From Euryarchaeota archaeon UBA623 (GTDB lineage Archaea; Thermoplasmatota; Poseidoniia; Poseidoniales; Thalassarchaeaceae): DNA of 23,429 bases. The stretch spans positions 1 to 23,429 of the forward strand of contig DAUV01000060.1 in NCBI GenBank assembly GCA_002505325.1, written 5' to 3'. The translations under genes were made by a program, and so were the position numbers. Position 1 is the stretch's first letter. The number at the start of each line of letters is the position of its first letter. Below, one piece after another: positions 15,377-22,502 of this stretch. The notes beneath the pieces were generated by a model, which ran no database searches, was not told the origin of the DNA, and saw nothing but the letters and a program-made list of their open reading frames with translations.

Positions 15377-16510
15377 ATGGCACAGGCATCAGGGATGCTG
15401 GGCGACGGCTCAAAGGCCGTCAAGGTCCACCATTTGGTCAAGGCCCCTGAGAACACTCCCGGTTCGGTGAGGAAACGGGAGTCATGGGACGCCAGCGAGC
15501 CGGCAACGGTGTACAAGACTCCTGAGATTCTACCTGACGGTACTCACTGCACTGCTGCCACGGTGATTTTCAGGACCCGCGGGTGTGTCTGGTGGTGGAA
15601 GTCCGGTTGTACCTTTTGCGGCTACTTCAACGATGTCCGCGACGACGTGACAGCCGACGATCTATTTGCGCAGTGGGATGAGGCCAAGCGCAGGCTCAAC
15701 GACTTCGAAGGTTGCAGCATGATCAAGGTGTATACCTCTGGAACTTTCTTCGAGGATCGCGAGAATCCTCCAGAGTGGCAGGAGGCTATTCTGAAGGAGA
15801 CCTACGAAAGGGGACTGGACCTAGTCATCGAGGCTCAGGCGCAGATGTGCACACCTGAGAAAATCGCTTGGGTCGCCGAGCGGCATCCTGGCTGTACTGT
15901 AGCTATCGGATTGGAGGCCTACGACGACGCAGTCCTTCGGTTTCACGTAAACAAAGGCTTCTCGACCAAGCAATGGCATCGCTCCATTGACATGCTCAAG
16001 GAGAACGACCTAAGGGTCAAGACCTACCTCCTGTTCAAGCCCCCGTTCATGTCAGAGGGCGATGCACTCGAACTCACCAGTAAGTGGATCAGCGAGGTCG
16101 CGCCGTACTCAGACGACATCTCAGTCAACCCGATGAACATACAACGGCGAACCATCGTCGACCGACTCTACCGCAATCGCGAGTACCGCACACCTTGGCT
16201 ATGGTCTCTAGTGGAGATGCTTGAGCGAACCCATGACGACATCATCGAGTCGAAGGCTCGCATCATCGTCCACCCGACTGCGGGTGGCAAACTCAGGGGT
16301 GCTCACAACTGCGGCTCGTGCGATACCGAGGTGGTCGCTGCGATAGAACGCTACTCGGTCTCTGCTGACATCCGCGAGTTCGCAGGCCTGAACTGTGAAT
16401 GTAAAGGAGTTTGGAGGGCTGAAGTCGACAGTGACCTATGGCTACCAGTCCCAATGGGAACCGGTGGCAACAGACGCGGCTCACCAGTGGACCTTGTTCG
16501 AGCACCCTAG
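15377..16510 (+). CDS. raSEA: Archaeosine biosynthesis radical SAM protein RaSEA
   Basis: RaSEA is the radical SAM partner of ArcS; together they convert lysine-modified preQ0 at position 15 of tRNA to archaeosine. The signature is FRTRGCVWWWKSGCTFCGYF, with C70-x7-C78-x2-C81 as the probable 4Fe-4S ligands; the GC...C..CGY form is typical of this family rather than the standard C-x3-C-x2-C. Later segments such as IGLEAYDD, VKTYLLFKPPFMSE and NPMNIQRRT are also family-like. The C-terminal CGSC and NCEC pairs may bind another metal. The start at ATG 15377 gives 377 residues. An upstream ATG at 15299 is in frame but would leave 11 bases to the divergent gene; ATG 15395 is also possible. No clear Shine-Dalgarno precedes either. 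ArcS itself is not in the window. Confidence 0.85.
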   Translation: MAQASGMLGDGSKAVKVHHLVKAPENTPGSVRKRESWDASEPATVYKTPEILPDGTHCTAATVIFRTRGCVWWWKSGCTFCGYFNDVRDDVTADDLFAQWDEAKRRLNDFEGCSMIKVYTSGTFFEDRENPPEWQEAILKETYERGLDLVIEAQAQMCTPEKIAWVAERHPGCTVAIGLEAYDDAVLRFHVNKGFSTKQWHRSIDMLKENDLRVKTYLLFKPPFMSEGDALELTSKWISEVAPYSDDISVNPMNIQRRTIVDRLYRNREYRTPWLWSLVEMLERTHDDIIESKARIIVHPTAGGKLRGAHNCGSCDTEVVAAIERYSVSADIREFAGLNCECKGVWRAEVDSDLWLPVPMGTGGNRRGSPVDLVRAP

Positions 16511-16511
16511 A

Positions 16512-16530
16512 CGGGGGACATAGTCCCCCG
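16512..16530 (+). terminator. Perfect 8-bp GC-rich stem-loop directly after the RaSEA stop
   Basis: CGGGGGAC, a three-base loop (ATA) and GTCCCCCG form a perfect stem beginning one base after the stop codon. No T-run follows, unlike common archaeal terminators. It most likely marks the 3' end of the RaSEA mRNA; being nearly symmetrical, it could also bind a dimeric protein. Confidence 0.55.
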
Positions 16531-16596
16531 CCCAATGCTTAAGGGGCAATCTTCGGTGGTAGATGCGTCCCGATTGGTTGGGACGGAGGGACTGAG

Positions 16597-16875
16597 GTGT
16601 CTGAAGGCGGCTCTGGTACACTCGGCGAGTTCATCCAAGGAGAGGAGGAACCGTCTTCATCATGGGTTGTCCTCGCATTCGGTTTGGTCACCTCACTGTC
16701 TTTGCTCATACTCCACAGTATACTCTATCCCAGCAGAGACCTACCGGTGATTTCCGAGATTCTACCGGTGTTTGACGGAGTTTTCGACTCCGGTATCTGG
16801 TTCTTCATCTTAGGAATCATGGGGGGCGTATTCGCAATCATAGCCACCATGCTGACGGAAGCGACTAGCGAGTGA
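16597..16875 (+). CDS. Small two-helix membrane protein, partner of the oxidase-like protein
   Basis: This 92-residue protein has an acidic, glycine-rich N-terminus (residues 1-20), then two hydrophobic helices (about 22-43 and 66-87) joined by a loop containing YPSRDLPVISEILP. No heme, copper or catalytic motif is visible. The start is GTG at 16597, with GGAGGG about ten bases upstream. The stop is nine bases before the next ATG, with GAGGTG bridging the junction, so the two products are probably made together. Given its neighbour, it could be a small accessory subunit of an oxidase-like membrane complex, but sequence alone does not show that. Confidence 0.7.
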   Translation: MSEGGSGTLGEFIQGEEEPSSSWVVLAFGLVTSLSLLILHSILYPSRDLPVISEILPVFDGVFDSGIWFFILGIMGGVFAIIATMLTEATSE

Positions 16876-16884
16876 GGTGTTCAA

Positions 16885-18549
16885 ATGGGTGACGTTCTGA
16901 ATTCTCTAATGCTGTTCTGGGGACTAATGCTGCTTACCTACTTCTTGATGCAAAACGGACTCTCAATCTTCAACGATGTCACTAAGGCGATGTCTCACTT
17001 CATGCTTGAGAAGGCCTTAGGGCCGGGAATCGACTTAGTTGAAGGCAGAGATGGATCCGCTTCCAAGGCGTGGTTTATTCAGGGCATGCTCTGGCTCATC
17101 GCAGCATCGACACTAGTCTTCGAGGGCCTGTGGTTGAAGCAAGATCCAACTGCTCTGCACAGTCTTTCAGCATGGGGGTACGATCCGACGGCGAATTCGC
17201 TCATCTACGCATCCAACTACGCAGCGCTATATGGCGGGATTGGGATGCTACTGATTGGCTCTAGCCTACACATCATGCCCCGCCTCGCTGGCACCAATCT
17301 AGCCAGTGAGAGGAATGCGACCCTAGTCTCATTCCTCTGGACACTGTCAGTTCTTGTCCTAATCGTCGCTGCCCATGACTCTGAGATACTGGGTGTGAAT
17401 ATATTCCTAATCGGAACTGGTATGCACGCCCTTGGCTTCATTGCCATCGTCATCAACCTGCTTCTAACTATATCCGAGAGACAGAGCTCACTACCAATTC
17501 CAGGCTGGCTCATCATCATGGGGATGCTAGCAGATCCGATATCTACAACTGCCACCATAATCACGGGCAGCATCCAGGCCGGAGCAGGTCAGTGGCTGCT
17601 GGCTCACATGATTGGTGGCACCTTCTTCTTCGCTACAGCTGCAGGGGTCGCTTTGTACGTCTCATCCAGTGCCTCGGGTAATCCGCTGTGGTCAAGGTCA
17701 CTGGGGGCGGCCACTCTGGTCGGTGCTCTGGCAACGATAAATCCGATAGGAGATAGTAATGGGATGATGGCTGCTGACATGCTAGGAGTCGCCTTTGAGC
17801 AACTCCAACCCTCATCTCAGGACAGCATTGTCATGGCATTCCTGATGGCTCTGGCGATGATTCCCATTATGGCTCTCGCGGCCAATGTCATGATGACGCT
17901 CAGGGGCGGCGACGCCTTCATCGAAAACTCTGACTCAGCAGGTATCGCCGAGGTAAATCTGGGAGCCTCTATGCTGTTTCCGCTGGCCGTAGCTTCGTTG
18001 TTCGTGCAGTCTGATGCCCTAGCGGCGGCACCCGAACTCTCTGGCATGGCTCCAACACTGCTGCTGATGGGAATCTGGCTCGTCCTAGTGCCAATATCAC
18101 TTGGAGCTGCACTACATCTATTCCCTACAGTCACGGGCAGAAACCTTCTGTCACGCAATCGAGCCCGTTGGGCCTATTGGATGATGGGAGGCGGTGCCTT
18201 CCTCGGTCTCACAGTGTCGATGATGTCAGATTTGATTGACATGGCTCTGATTGAGGCCGCAGTGGATGACTCAAGCGCCTTGGCTGCAGATGTTCAGGCA
18301 GTGGGAGCAATTCTGTTCTACGGTGCTGCAGTTGGCGCCATTATGCACACTCTTAATGCAGTAAGCGGATTGTTCCGGGGTGCTCGGATTGTCACCGATA
18401 GAGCCACGTCCAGCTCGATAACCACAGAAGCCTACTCTCTGGCCTCACCTACCTCGGTGAGAAAAATCCTAGCAGGCGGGGCAAGCCTTGACACCACAGT
18501 GGTGCCTGTTGGGGAGAGTGACGATGCCGGCAGCGCTACCGAGTTGTGA
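16885..18549 (+). CDS. Divergent heme-copper oxidase subunit I-like membrane protein lacking most metal ligands
   Basis: A 554-residue polytopic membrane protein with about twelve hydrophobic segments. Three spaced blocks look like the pseudo-threefold repeat of heme-copper oxidase subunit I (cbb3/NorB type): GSSLHIMPRLAGTNLASER (125-143), AGVALYVSSSASGNPLWSRSL (253-273) and GAALHLFPTVTGRNLLSR (407-424), each resembling the family pattern G-x-x-Y-Y-x-x-P-R-x-T-G-R-x-L-x-S. A tryptophan and histidine in QWLLAHMIGG (W237, H241) match the helix VI Cu-B histidine region. The helix II heme ligand position reads ASN rather than VHTN (around S110-N111), there is no HH pair after the second block, and the H-x-H of helix X appears replaced near 387-391. 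If the alignment is right it cannot be a normal oxidase. Alternative: an unrelated transporter. The last 50 residues are Ser/Thr/Asp-rich and probably disordered. Confidence 0.5.
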   Translation: MGDVLNSLMLFWGLMLLTYFLMQNGLSIFNDVTKAMSHFMLEKALGPGIDLVEGRDGSASKAWFIQGMLWLIAASTLVFEGLWLKQDPTALHSLSAWGYDPTANSLIYASNYAALYGGIGMLLIGSSLHIMPRLAGTNLASERNATLVSFLWTLSVLVLIVAAHDSEILGVNIFLIGTGMHALGFIAIVINLLLTISERQSSLPIPGWLIIMGMLADPISTTATIITGSIQAGAGQWLLAHMIGGTFFFATAAGVALYVSSSASGNPLWSRSLGAATLVGALATINPIGDSNGMMAADMLGVAFEQLQPSSQDSIVMAFLMALAMIPIMALAANVMMTLRGGDAFIENSDSAGIAEVNLGASMLFPLAVASLFVQSDALAAAPELSGMAPTLLLMGIWLVLVPISLGAALHLFPTVTGRNLLSRNRARWAYWMMGGGAFLGLTVSMMSDLIDMALIEAAVDDSSALAADVQAVGAILFYGAAVGAIMHTLNAVSGLFRGARIVTDRATSSSITTEAYSLASPTSVRKILAGGASLDTTVVPVGESDDAGSATEL

Positions 18550-18609
18550 GCACCAGCAGACAACCGTCACCTTGAGAGCGAGAGCCTCACTTCGTTTCTG
18601 GGGGATGGC

Positions 18610-19893
18610 ATGCGTATAGGGCTCGTCGGCAAGCCGAATGTGGGCAAATCCACTACATTCTCTGCGATGACGCAGACTCCGGTGGAAATCGCCAACTACC
18701 CATTCACGACTATCGATCCGAACGTAGGCGTGGCATGGCTACCTCTACCCTCCGTGTGTGCTTGCTCCGAGTTGCGTAGAAGGAGGGAGCAAGCGGGCAG
18801 GCTCGAGGCGAACATCGAAGACGATCCGAGGCAGGGCAGCATCTGCACTCCAAACTCCGGTTCTTGCACCAATCATCGCCGACTGGTCCCGGTAACTCTC
18901 GTGGATGTCGCTGGTCTGGTCCCCGGAGCCCATGAGGGCAAGGGACGGGGCAATCAGTTCCTTTCCGATCTCGCGAGGTGCGACGCCCTGATTCAGGTCG
19001 TGGACGTATCTGGATCAACTGATATCAATGGGAATCCTGTTGGCAGTGGCGGCTCAGATCCAATAGAGGAACATAACTTCCTCATCGAGGAGCTTGAGGC
19101 GTGGATAGCCGGAATACTCAGCATCGGCTGGAAGCGCGGTGCCAGACGGGTGCAGGCTGAGGGCGACAGGGCTCTAATCGACTACGCTGTAGACCAACTC
19201 ACTGGTATCGGGGCCTCCGAGCAACACGTTGTAGCTGGATTCAACGCCGTTCACTCCGAACACCCCAATGCCGATGTGCCGTGGAACTGGGGAGATGCCG
19301 AGATGAAGTCTATGTCATCGGCGATTCGAAGCGAACTTTTCCCAATTTCGGTCGCCGCGAACAAGGCAGACCTAGCGATGTCTGGTTCATGGACTCCCCT
19401 CGCAGAGATGATTCGAAGTGAGGGTGGCATACTCGTTGCGACCAGCGCCGAGGCTGAACTGGCACTCAGCAGAGCCTCGCAGGCAGGGTTAATCGAGCAT
19501 AGTATCGGAGAGTCGGACTTTGAAATCACGTCAGAGGGAGAGGAGAAACTATCGCAAACTCAGAGAAAGGCACTGACATCGATTACTGAATCTCTGGTTT
19601 GGGAAGGGGGTGGACTCGTCGGTTTGTTGTCAGAAGTGGTGTTCGGCACACTGTCACGCAGGGTGGCGTACCCGGTTCAGGACGAGACCCACTGGGTTGA
19701 CGGTGAGGGCAATATCCTCCCTGACGCATTGTTGGTCGCCGAGGGAACAACAGCAAAAGGACTCGCTTACGCAGTCCACTCTGATCTCGGTGATGGTTTC
19801 ATCAGGGCGGTTGATGCCAGATTGTCGAGAGTCATCGGCTCCGAGCATGAAGTGCAAGATGGAGATGTAATCAGCATCTACGCTAGGACCTAA
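18610..19893 (+). CDS. Obg/HflX-type GTPase with C-terminal TGS domain (archaeal YchF/OLA1-like)
   Basis: A cytoplasmic translation-factor-class GTPase, 427 residues. The G1 P-loop is GLVGKPNVGKST (K13, S14), the G2 region is NYPFTTIDPNVG (29-40), G3 is DVAGLVPGAHEGKGRGNQFL (from D99), and G4 is NKAD (251-254). NKAD favours GTP, whereas bacterial YchF with NxxE prefers ATP. The C-terminal part (GNILPDALLVAEGTTAKGL through DGDVISIYA) is a TGS domain, thought to bind RNA or the ribosome. Between G2 and G3 there are four cysteines (C50, C52, C79, C86) that could bind metal; similar cysteine spacings are known in archaeal members of this family. The ATG at 18610 starts at the P-loop strand as in relatives and follows GGGGGAT. 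Its stop codon touches the stop of the opposite gene. Confidence 0.92.
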   Translation: MRIGLVGKPNVGKSTTFSAMTQTPVEIANYPFTTIDPNVGVAWLPLPSVCACSELRRRREQAGRLEANIEDDPRQGSICTPNSGSCTNHRRLVPVTLVDVAGLVPGAHEGKGRGNQFLSDLARCDALIQVVDVSGSTDINGNPVGSGGSDPIEEHNFLIEELEAWIAGILSIGWKRGARRVQAEGDRALIDYAVDQLTGIGASEQHVVAGFNAVHSEHPNADVPWNWGDAEMKSMSSAIRSELFPISVAANKADLAMSGSWTPLAEMIRSEGGILVATSAEAELALSRASQAGLIEHSIGESDFEITSEGEEKLSQTQRKALTSITESLVWEGGGLVGLLSEVVFGTLSRRVAYPVQDETHWVDGEGNILPDALLVAEGTTAKGLAYAVHSDLGDGFIRAVDARLSRVIGSEHEVQDGDVISIYART

Positions 19894-19900
19894 TCAGGTC
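19887..19900. terminator. Small palindrome spanning the touching stop codons
   Basis: GACCT (19887-19891), loop AATC and AGGTC (19896-19900) form a 5-bp stem containing both stop codons (TAA of the GTPase and TGA of the leftward gene). It is weak, but symmetrical on both strands, so it could act as a minimal bidirectional end signal. Confidence 0.3.
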
Positions 19901-20571
19901 TCTACGTCGATGACGGGTTGCAGTACCAACTCGTAGGTCATAGCTGTCCAAGTGATATCGTACTCCTCGTCAGAATCGACGATGGAACCCAGAGGGGATG
20001 GAGGGGAGTTGATTTCAGCTGTAATCGTAGCAGCCCAAGTGCCTCTTCCCATACCACTGTCCATCCAAATATCGCGCAGTTCCGATTCGCTCATCTCGGT
20101 AGCCGTGTAGTTCGCTCCAGTGTAGTTCTGGGTGACATCCCATCGAAGTGTGAAACCCGAGTCCCCTCCTGAGCAAGCCCCGTCTCCGGTTTGATCTTCG
20201 AACGCACCCTCAACTTCTCCGACATCGCTGCTGCCCTCTGCTCTGTCAGTGAAACCCGGTCCGGGATCGTCGTTGTCATTACATTCCACATTCAATTCGA
20301 CATACCCGACGTTCAACTCAGACATAACGTCGAAGAAGGTGTCATGAGTGTCTCCATCTCCTAACATCTGGGATTCCTGCATTATTATTGGAGTCTCAGC
20401 GAATCCGACTTCCCAATCACCAGAGGGACCCGAAGAACCCCCTCCAATCATGTCGTCATCAAGCAATGATGGCATCAACTGGAAGTACAACGGGAAGGCC
20501 AGCATGAAAGCCACACTTATCCCGAGGATTCTCATCTTCCTCGGCGTATTGACTAGGTCCTCGAAGTCCAT
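19894..20571 (-). CDS. Single-pass membrane protein with acidic extracellular domain, unknown function
   Basis: A 225-residue protein with a short cytoplasmic N-terminus (MDFEDLVNTPRKMR), one hydrophobic helix (about 14-34), then a Gly/Ser linker and a domain rich in Asp, Glu, Thr and Trp. Two cysteines (in VECNDND and GACSGGD) could form an outside disulfide, and NYT sequons occur in QNYTGANYTA. The domain shows alternating hydrophobic stretches (VGYVELNVEC, FTLRWDVTQ, YELVLQPVIDV), suggesting a beta sandwich. ATG 20571 with GAGAGG upstream is preferred to an in-frame TTG at 20607. No family was recognised. It follows the lipoprotein gene with 79 bases between, so co-transcription is possible but a stem-loop lies in the gap. 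Confidence 0.7.
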   Translation of the reverse strand: MDFEDLVNTPRKMRILGISVAFMLAFPLYFQLMPSLLDDDMIGGGSSGPSGDWEVGFAETPIIMQESQMLGDGDTHDTFFDVMSELNVGYVELNVECNDNDDPGPGFTDRAEGSSDVGEVEGAFEDQTGDGACSGGDSGFTLRWDVTQNYTGANYTATEMSESELRDIWMDSGMGRGTWAATITAEINSPPSPLGSIVDSDEEYDITWTAMTYELVLQPVIDVET

Positions 20572-20619
20572 GCCTCTCGGTGCCTCGCTCAGTGCGCTCC
20601 CTATCAAACACTCCGCCTA

Positions 20620-20636
20620 GGGGGTTGCTAGCCCCC
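20620..20636 (-). terminator. G5/C5 stem-loop between the lipoprotein and membrane-protein genes
   Basis: GGGGG (20620-20624) pairs with CCCCC (20632-20636); T-A and T-G pairs extend the stem to seven, leaving a three-base loop. It lies 14 bases beyond the stop of the leftward lipoprotein gene. As with the stem-loop after RaSEA, no T-run follows on the transcribed strand. Probably a transcript end or mRNA 3' structure. Confidence 0.5.
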
Positions 20637-20650
20637 AATCCATCGATATT

Positions 20651-21568
20651 TCAGATATCATGGCCGACATGTTCAGTGCTTTCTGCCCAACATTCAGCAT
20701 CTTCATTCTGTTCTGGACCTTCCTCAAGCAGACAGGGATGGTGATTGGTGAACACATCATCGTATGTTAGCCAGGGTCTGACAATCCAAGCATGTACCAT
20801 CCAGAACTGCTCTAGGTTGACATTGGTACCGGCCCTGTCCTCACAAGTCTGCTCATCCAGATTCTCACCAACGACAAGGAATTTGTCTGTTTGGAAGCAT
20901 AATGAATCATGCCGATGCCACCAGTCATTGTCCCCAGTGAAGCCTTCAGGAGGGGTGTCGGTGGGGGCTAGCACATACCAAGCGAAACCGACGAGCTCTG
21001 AATCAGGGTCTTCACCCGAATACATCAGGAACTCCGGCTTGTCGAACTCGAATACATCATCGATTCTCGTACCTGCGAATTCAGGGGCCTGTGGGTCAAA
21101 ACTCGAATCTTCCATTGAGAATCCGTTTAACACGATATGATGGGTCCCCATGCCTTCCACATACCCAACGCTCATGCTGTAGCCATCGCCCTCTGCATCT
21201 GCCAGAGTGGGCCACTGTGAAGTCCACTCGATGGCGGCCTTGAGCTCATAGGTAAGCACCTCGCAAGCACCAGCCTCGAGCACTCCCTTGGTCTGTCCTT
21301 CGTAAGCAGGGTCGACGTGATGACCTCCAATACCAGTAGAGTTGCACCACCAAGGAGTCGTCCCAGGAGTATAGCCGCTTAGAGGACAATCAGGTTCTCC
21401 ATCTCCATCGAGATCTCCGCAGTAACCATCTTCTTCGGGGTCTAGGAGATCGGTTTCGTCGTCGATATACCCCTCATCATCGACTAAGTCTCTACTATCA
21501 TCTGCGATGCATCCAGAGAGTGAAACACAGAGCAGCAGCAGTGCAATCAACAGCGCTTTGAGACTCAT
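20651..21568 (-). CDS. Secreted lipoprotein with His-rich WWHRHDSLC domain
   Basis: The 305-residue protein begins with a classic lipoprotein signal peptide (MSLKALLIALLLLCVSLSGC, lipobox LSGC, C20), followed by an acidic linker and a DLDGDGEPD loop (52-60) like an EF-hand/dockerin calcium site. The main domain has conserved-looking histidines and cysteines: GTHHIVLNG (H143, H144), LVGFAWYVL (192-200), WWHRHDSLC (H218, H220, C224), FWMVHAW (H259) and TNHHPCL (H276, H277). The combination of a GTH motif, an LVGxxY-like strand, WHxHxxLC and a later WMxHxW recalls a family of exported bacterial proteins of unknown function that I remember only as hypothetical; a metal site built from these histidines is inference. 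The start is fixed by the signal peptide and a TATA-like box about 26 bases upstream. Confidence 0.82.
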   Translation of the reverse strand: MSLKALLIALLLLCVSLSGCIADDSRDLVDDEGYIDDETDLLDPEEDGYCGDLDGDGEPDCPLSGYTPGTTPWWCNSTGIGGHHVDPAYEGQTKGVLEAGACEVLTYELKAAIEWTSQWPTLADAEGDGYSMSVGYVEGMGTHHIVLNGFSMEDSSFDPQAPEFAGTRIDDVFEFDKPEFLMYSGEDPDSELVGFAWYVLAPTDTPPEGFTGDNDWWHRHDSLCFQTDKFLVVGENLDEQTCEDRAGTNVNLEQFWMVHAWIVRPWLTYDDVFTNHHPCLLEEGPEQNEDAECWAESTEHVGHDI

Positions 21569-21590
21569 GATGGGAACTAACGCTTCTGAA

Positions 21591-21597
21591 TGATAAA
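21591..21597 (-). promoter_or_regulatory. TATA-like box for the lipoprotein gene, probably leaderless
   Basis: On the minus strand TTTATCA is centred about 26 bases before the A of the lipoprotein ATG, the normal distance from an archaeal TATA box to the transcription start. No GGTGA or GAGG motif lies just before the ATG. Together these favour a leaderless transcript beginning at or near the ATG. Confidence 0.4.
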
Positions 21598-21601
21598 TCC
21601 A

Positions 21602-22105
21602 TCATTCAACGGATTCAATTCCCTCCCAGTTGTCGATATTGATTCCTTCGCCTTGGAACAGCACCCTTGAGCGTCTATATTCTGGGAGAAAGTACCCTAT
21701 CATGGAACGTTCGCCAAAACTCCACTTCCAAGGGCAGCGGGGGAGTGAATCACTCCACTCCCTCAATAACGCAATCCAACTTTCCATCTCCATCCGGCGT
21801 GGGATCTCAAATGACACTGTAGACAATCTCCCAGCCGAACCCGGAACGTAGGACCATGAACGTATGGAGAGACCTGCAGCCTCGCCGCCTTCCACAATCA
21901 ATCCGAGTACCCTCGCCTGCCTTGATATTGGGACGATGATGGCCCATCTGTGGACCATCCGCGACTCCTGAATCCTCCTCATCTCCCATCCGCGCGACTC
22001 TCCAATCTCGCGTAGAGCGCGGATGGCATCAGTAGGGGCGATGCTGACTGGAATCTCAAGCAACCGGCTAGACGCCATTGCCTCGGCCTCTAGGCTCTCG
22101 CCCAT
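21602..22105 (-). CDS. Hypothetical protein downstream of the ribosomal stalk genes
   Basis: A 167-residue soluble protein with a mix of short hydrophobic strands (RWAIIVPISRQARVLGLIVEG, SIRSWSYVPG, LSTVSFEIP) and Arg/Glu-rich helices, suggesting a small alpha/beta domain. It is rich in Trp (seven) and Arg, and has one cysteine. No signal peptide, membrane span or known motif was recognised. The start at 22105 lacks a Shine-Dalgarno; an ATG at 22078 preceded by GAGG is an alternative that would remove nine residues. It lies 32 bases after the L12 stop on the same strand and could be read through from the ribosomal operon. Confidence 0.6.
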   Translation of the reverse strand: MGESLEAEAMASSRLLEIPVSIAPTDAIRALREIGESRGWEMRRIQESRMVHRWAIIVPISRQARVLGLIVEGGEAAGLSIRSWSYVPGSAGRLSTVSFEIPRRMEMESWIALLREWSDSLPRCPWKWSFGERSMIGYFLPEYRRSRVLFQGEGINIDNWEGIESVE

Positions 22106-22137
22106 AGCGGCTTCGCGTCAATTTGTGTCCTGCGGGA

Positions 22138-22452
22138 TTAGCCGAAGAGGGAGCCGAGGCCTTCGAAGCCAGCGTCCTCTTCCTCAGGCTCTTCCTCTGC
22201 AGCCGCTTCCTCGGCTGGAGCCGCCTCAGCGCCACCGCCGCCAGAGGCAGCAGGTGCGGCTGAAGCAACCGGAGCTGCCACGGCGGTAGCCATGGCCTCA
22301 CCAATATCGACGGAGCCCAAAGATGCGACTAGGGCCTTAACTCGGCCTCCATCAGCATCCACCCCAGCAGCGGTCAAAACCGCGCTTACAGCGTCTTCGT
22401 CAATATTCTTCTCAGCAGAGTGCAGTAGCATTGCAGCATATACATATTCCAT
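22138..22452 (-). CDS. rpl12: Archaeal ribosomal protein P1/L12
   Basis: The 104-residue stalk protein binds L10 as dimers and recruits translation factors to the ribosome. The N-terminus MEYVYAAMLLHSAEKNIDED is the dimerisation domain; an Ala/Gly hinge (about 55-80) and a Glu-rich tail ending DAGFEGLGSLFG follow, as in other archaeal P1 proteins. ATG at 22452 is chosen because GGTGA is five bases upstream and the MEYVYAA start is typical; an in-frame GTG at 22461 would add KKM-type residues and overlap the ribosome-binding site. It follows L10 by 50 bases in the usual archaeal order. Confidence 0.97.
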   Translation of the reverse strand: MEYVYAAMLLHSAEKNIDEDAVSAVLTAAGVDADGGRVKALVASLGSVDIGEAMATAVAAPVASAAPAASGGGGAEAAPAEEAAAEEEPEEEDAGFEGLGSLFG

Positions 22453-22457
22453 TTTTT

Positions 22458-22462
22458 TCACC
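22458..22462 (-). promoter_or_regulatory. GGTGA ribosome-binding site that fixes the L12 start
   Basis: On the minus strand GGTGA is set between two A-runs (seven A residues on each side) and lies five bases before ATG 22452. It matches the anti-Shine-Dalgarno of archaeal 16S rRNA. The A-rich setting should keep the site unpaired and fits high expression of a stalk protein needed in several copies per ribosome. Confidence 0.75.
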
Positions 22463-22502
22463 TTTTTTTATTTGAAGAATCACCCGGGCCGTTGAACTCG
22501 GC

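Noticed and set aside
16535..16750. 71-residue plus-strand open frame overlapping the two-helix protein
   Set aside because: Wrong frame relative to the coupled membrane-protein gene, which has a proper ribosome-binding site and clear hydrophobic helices.
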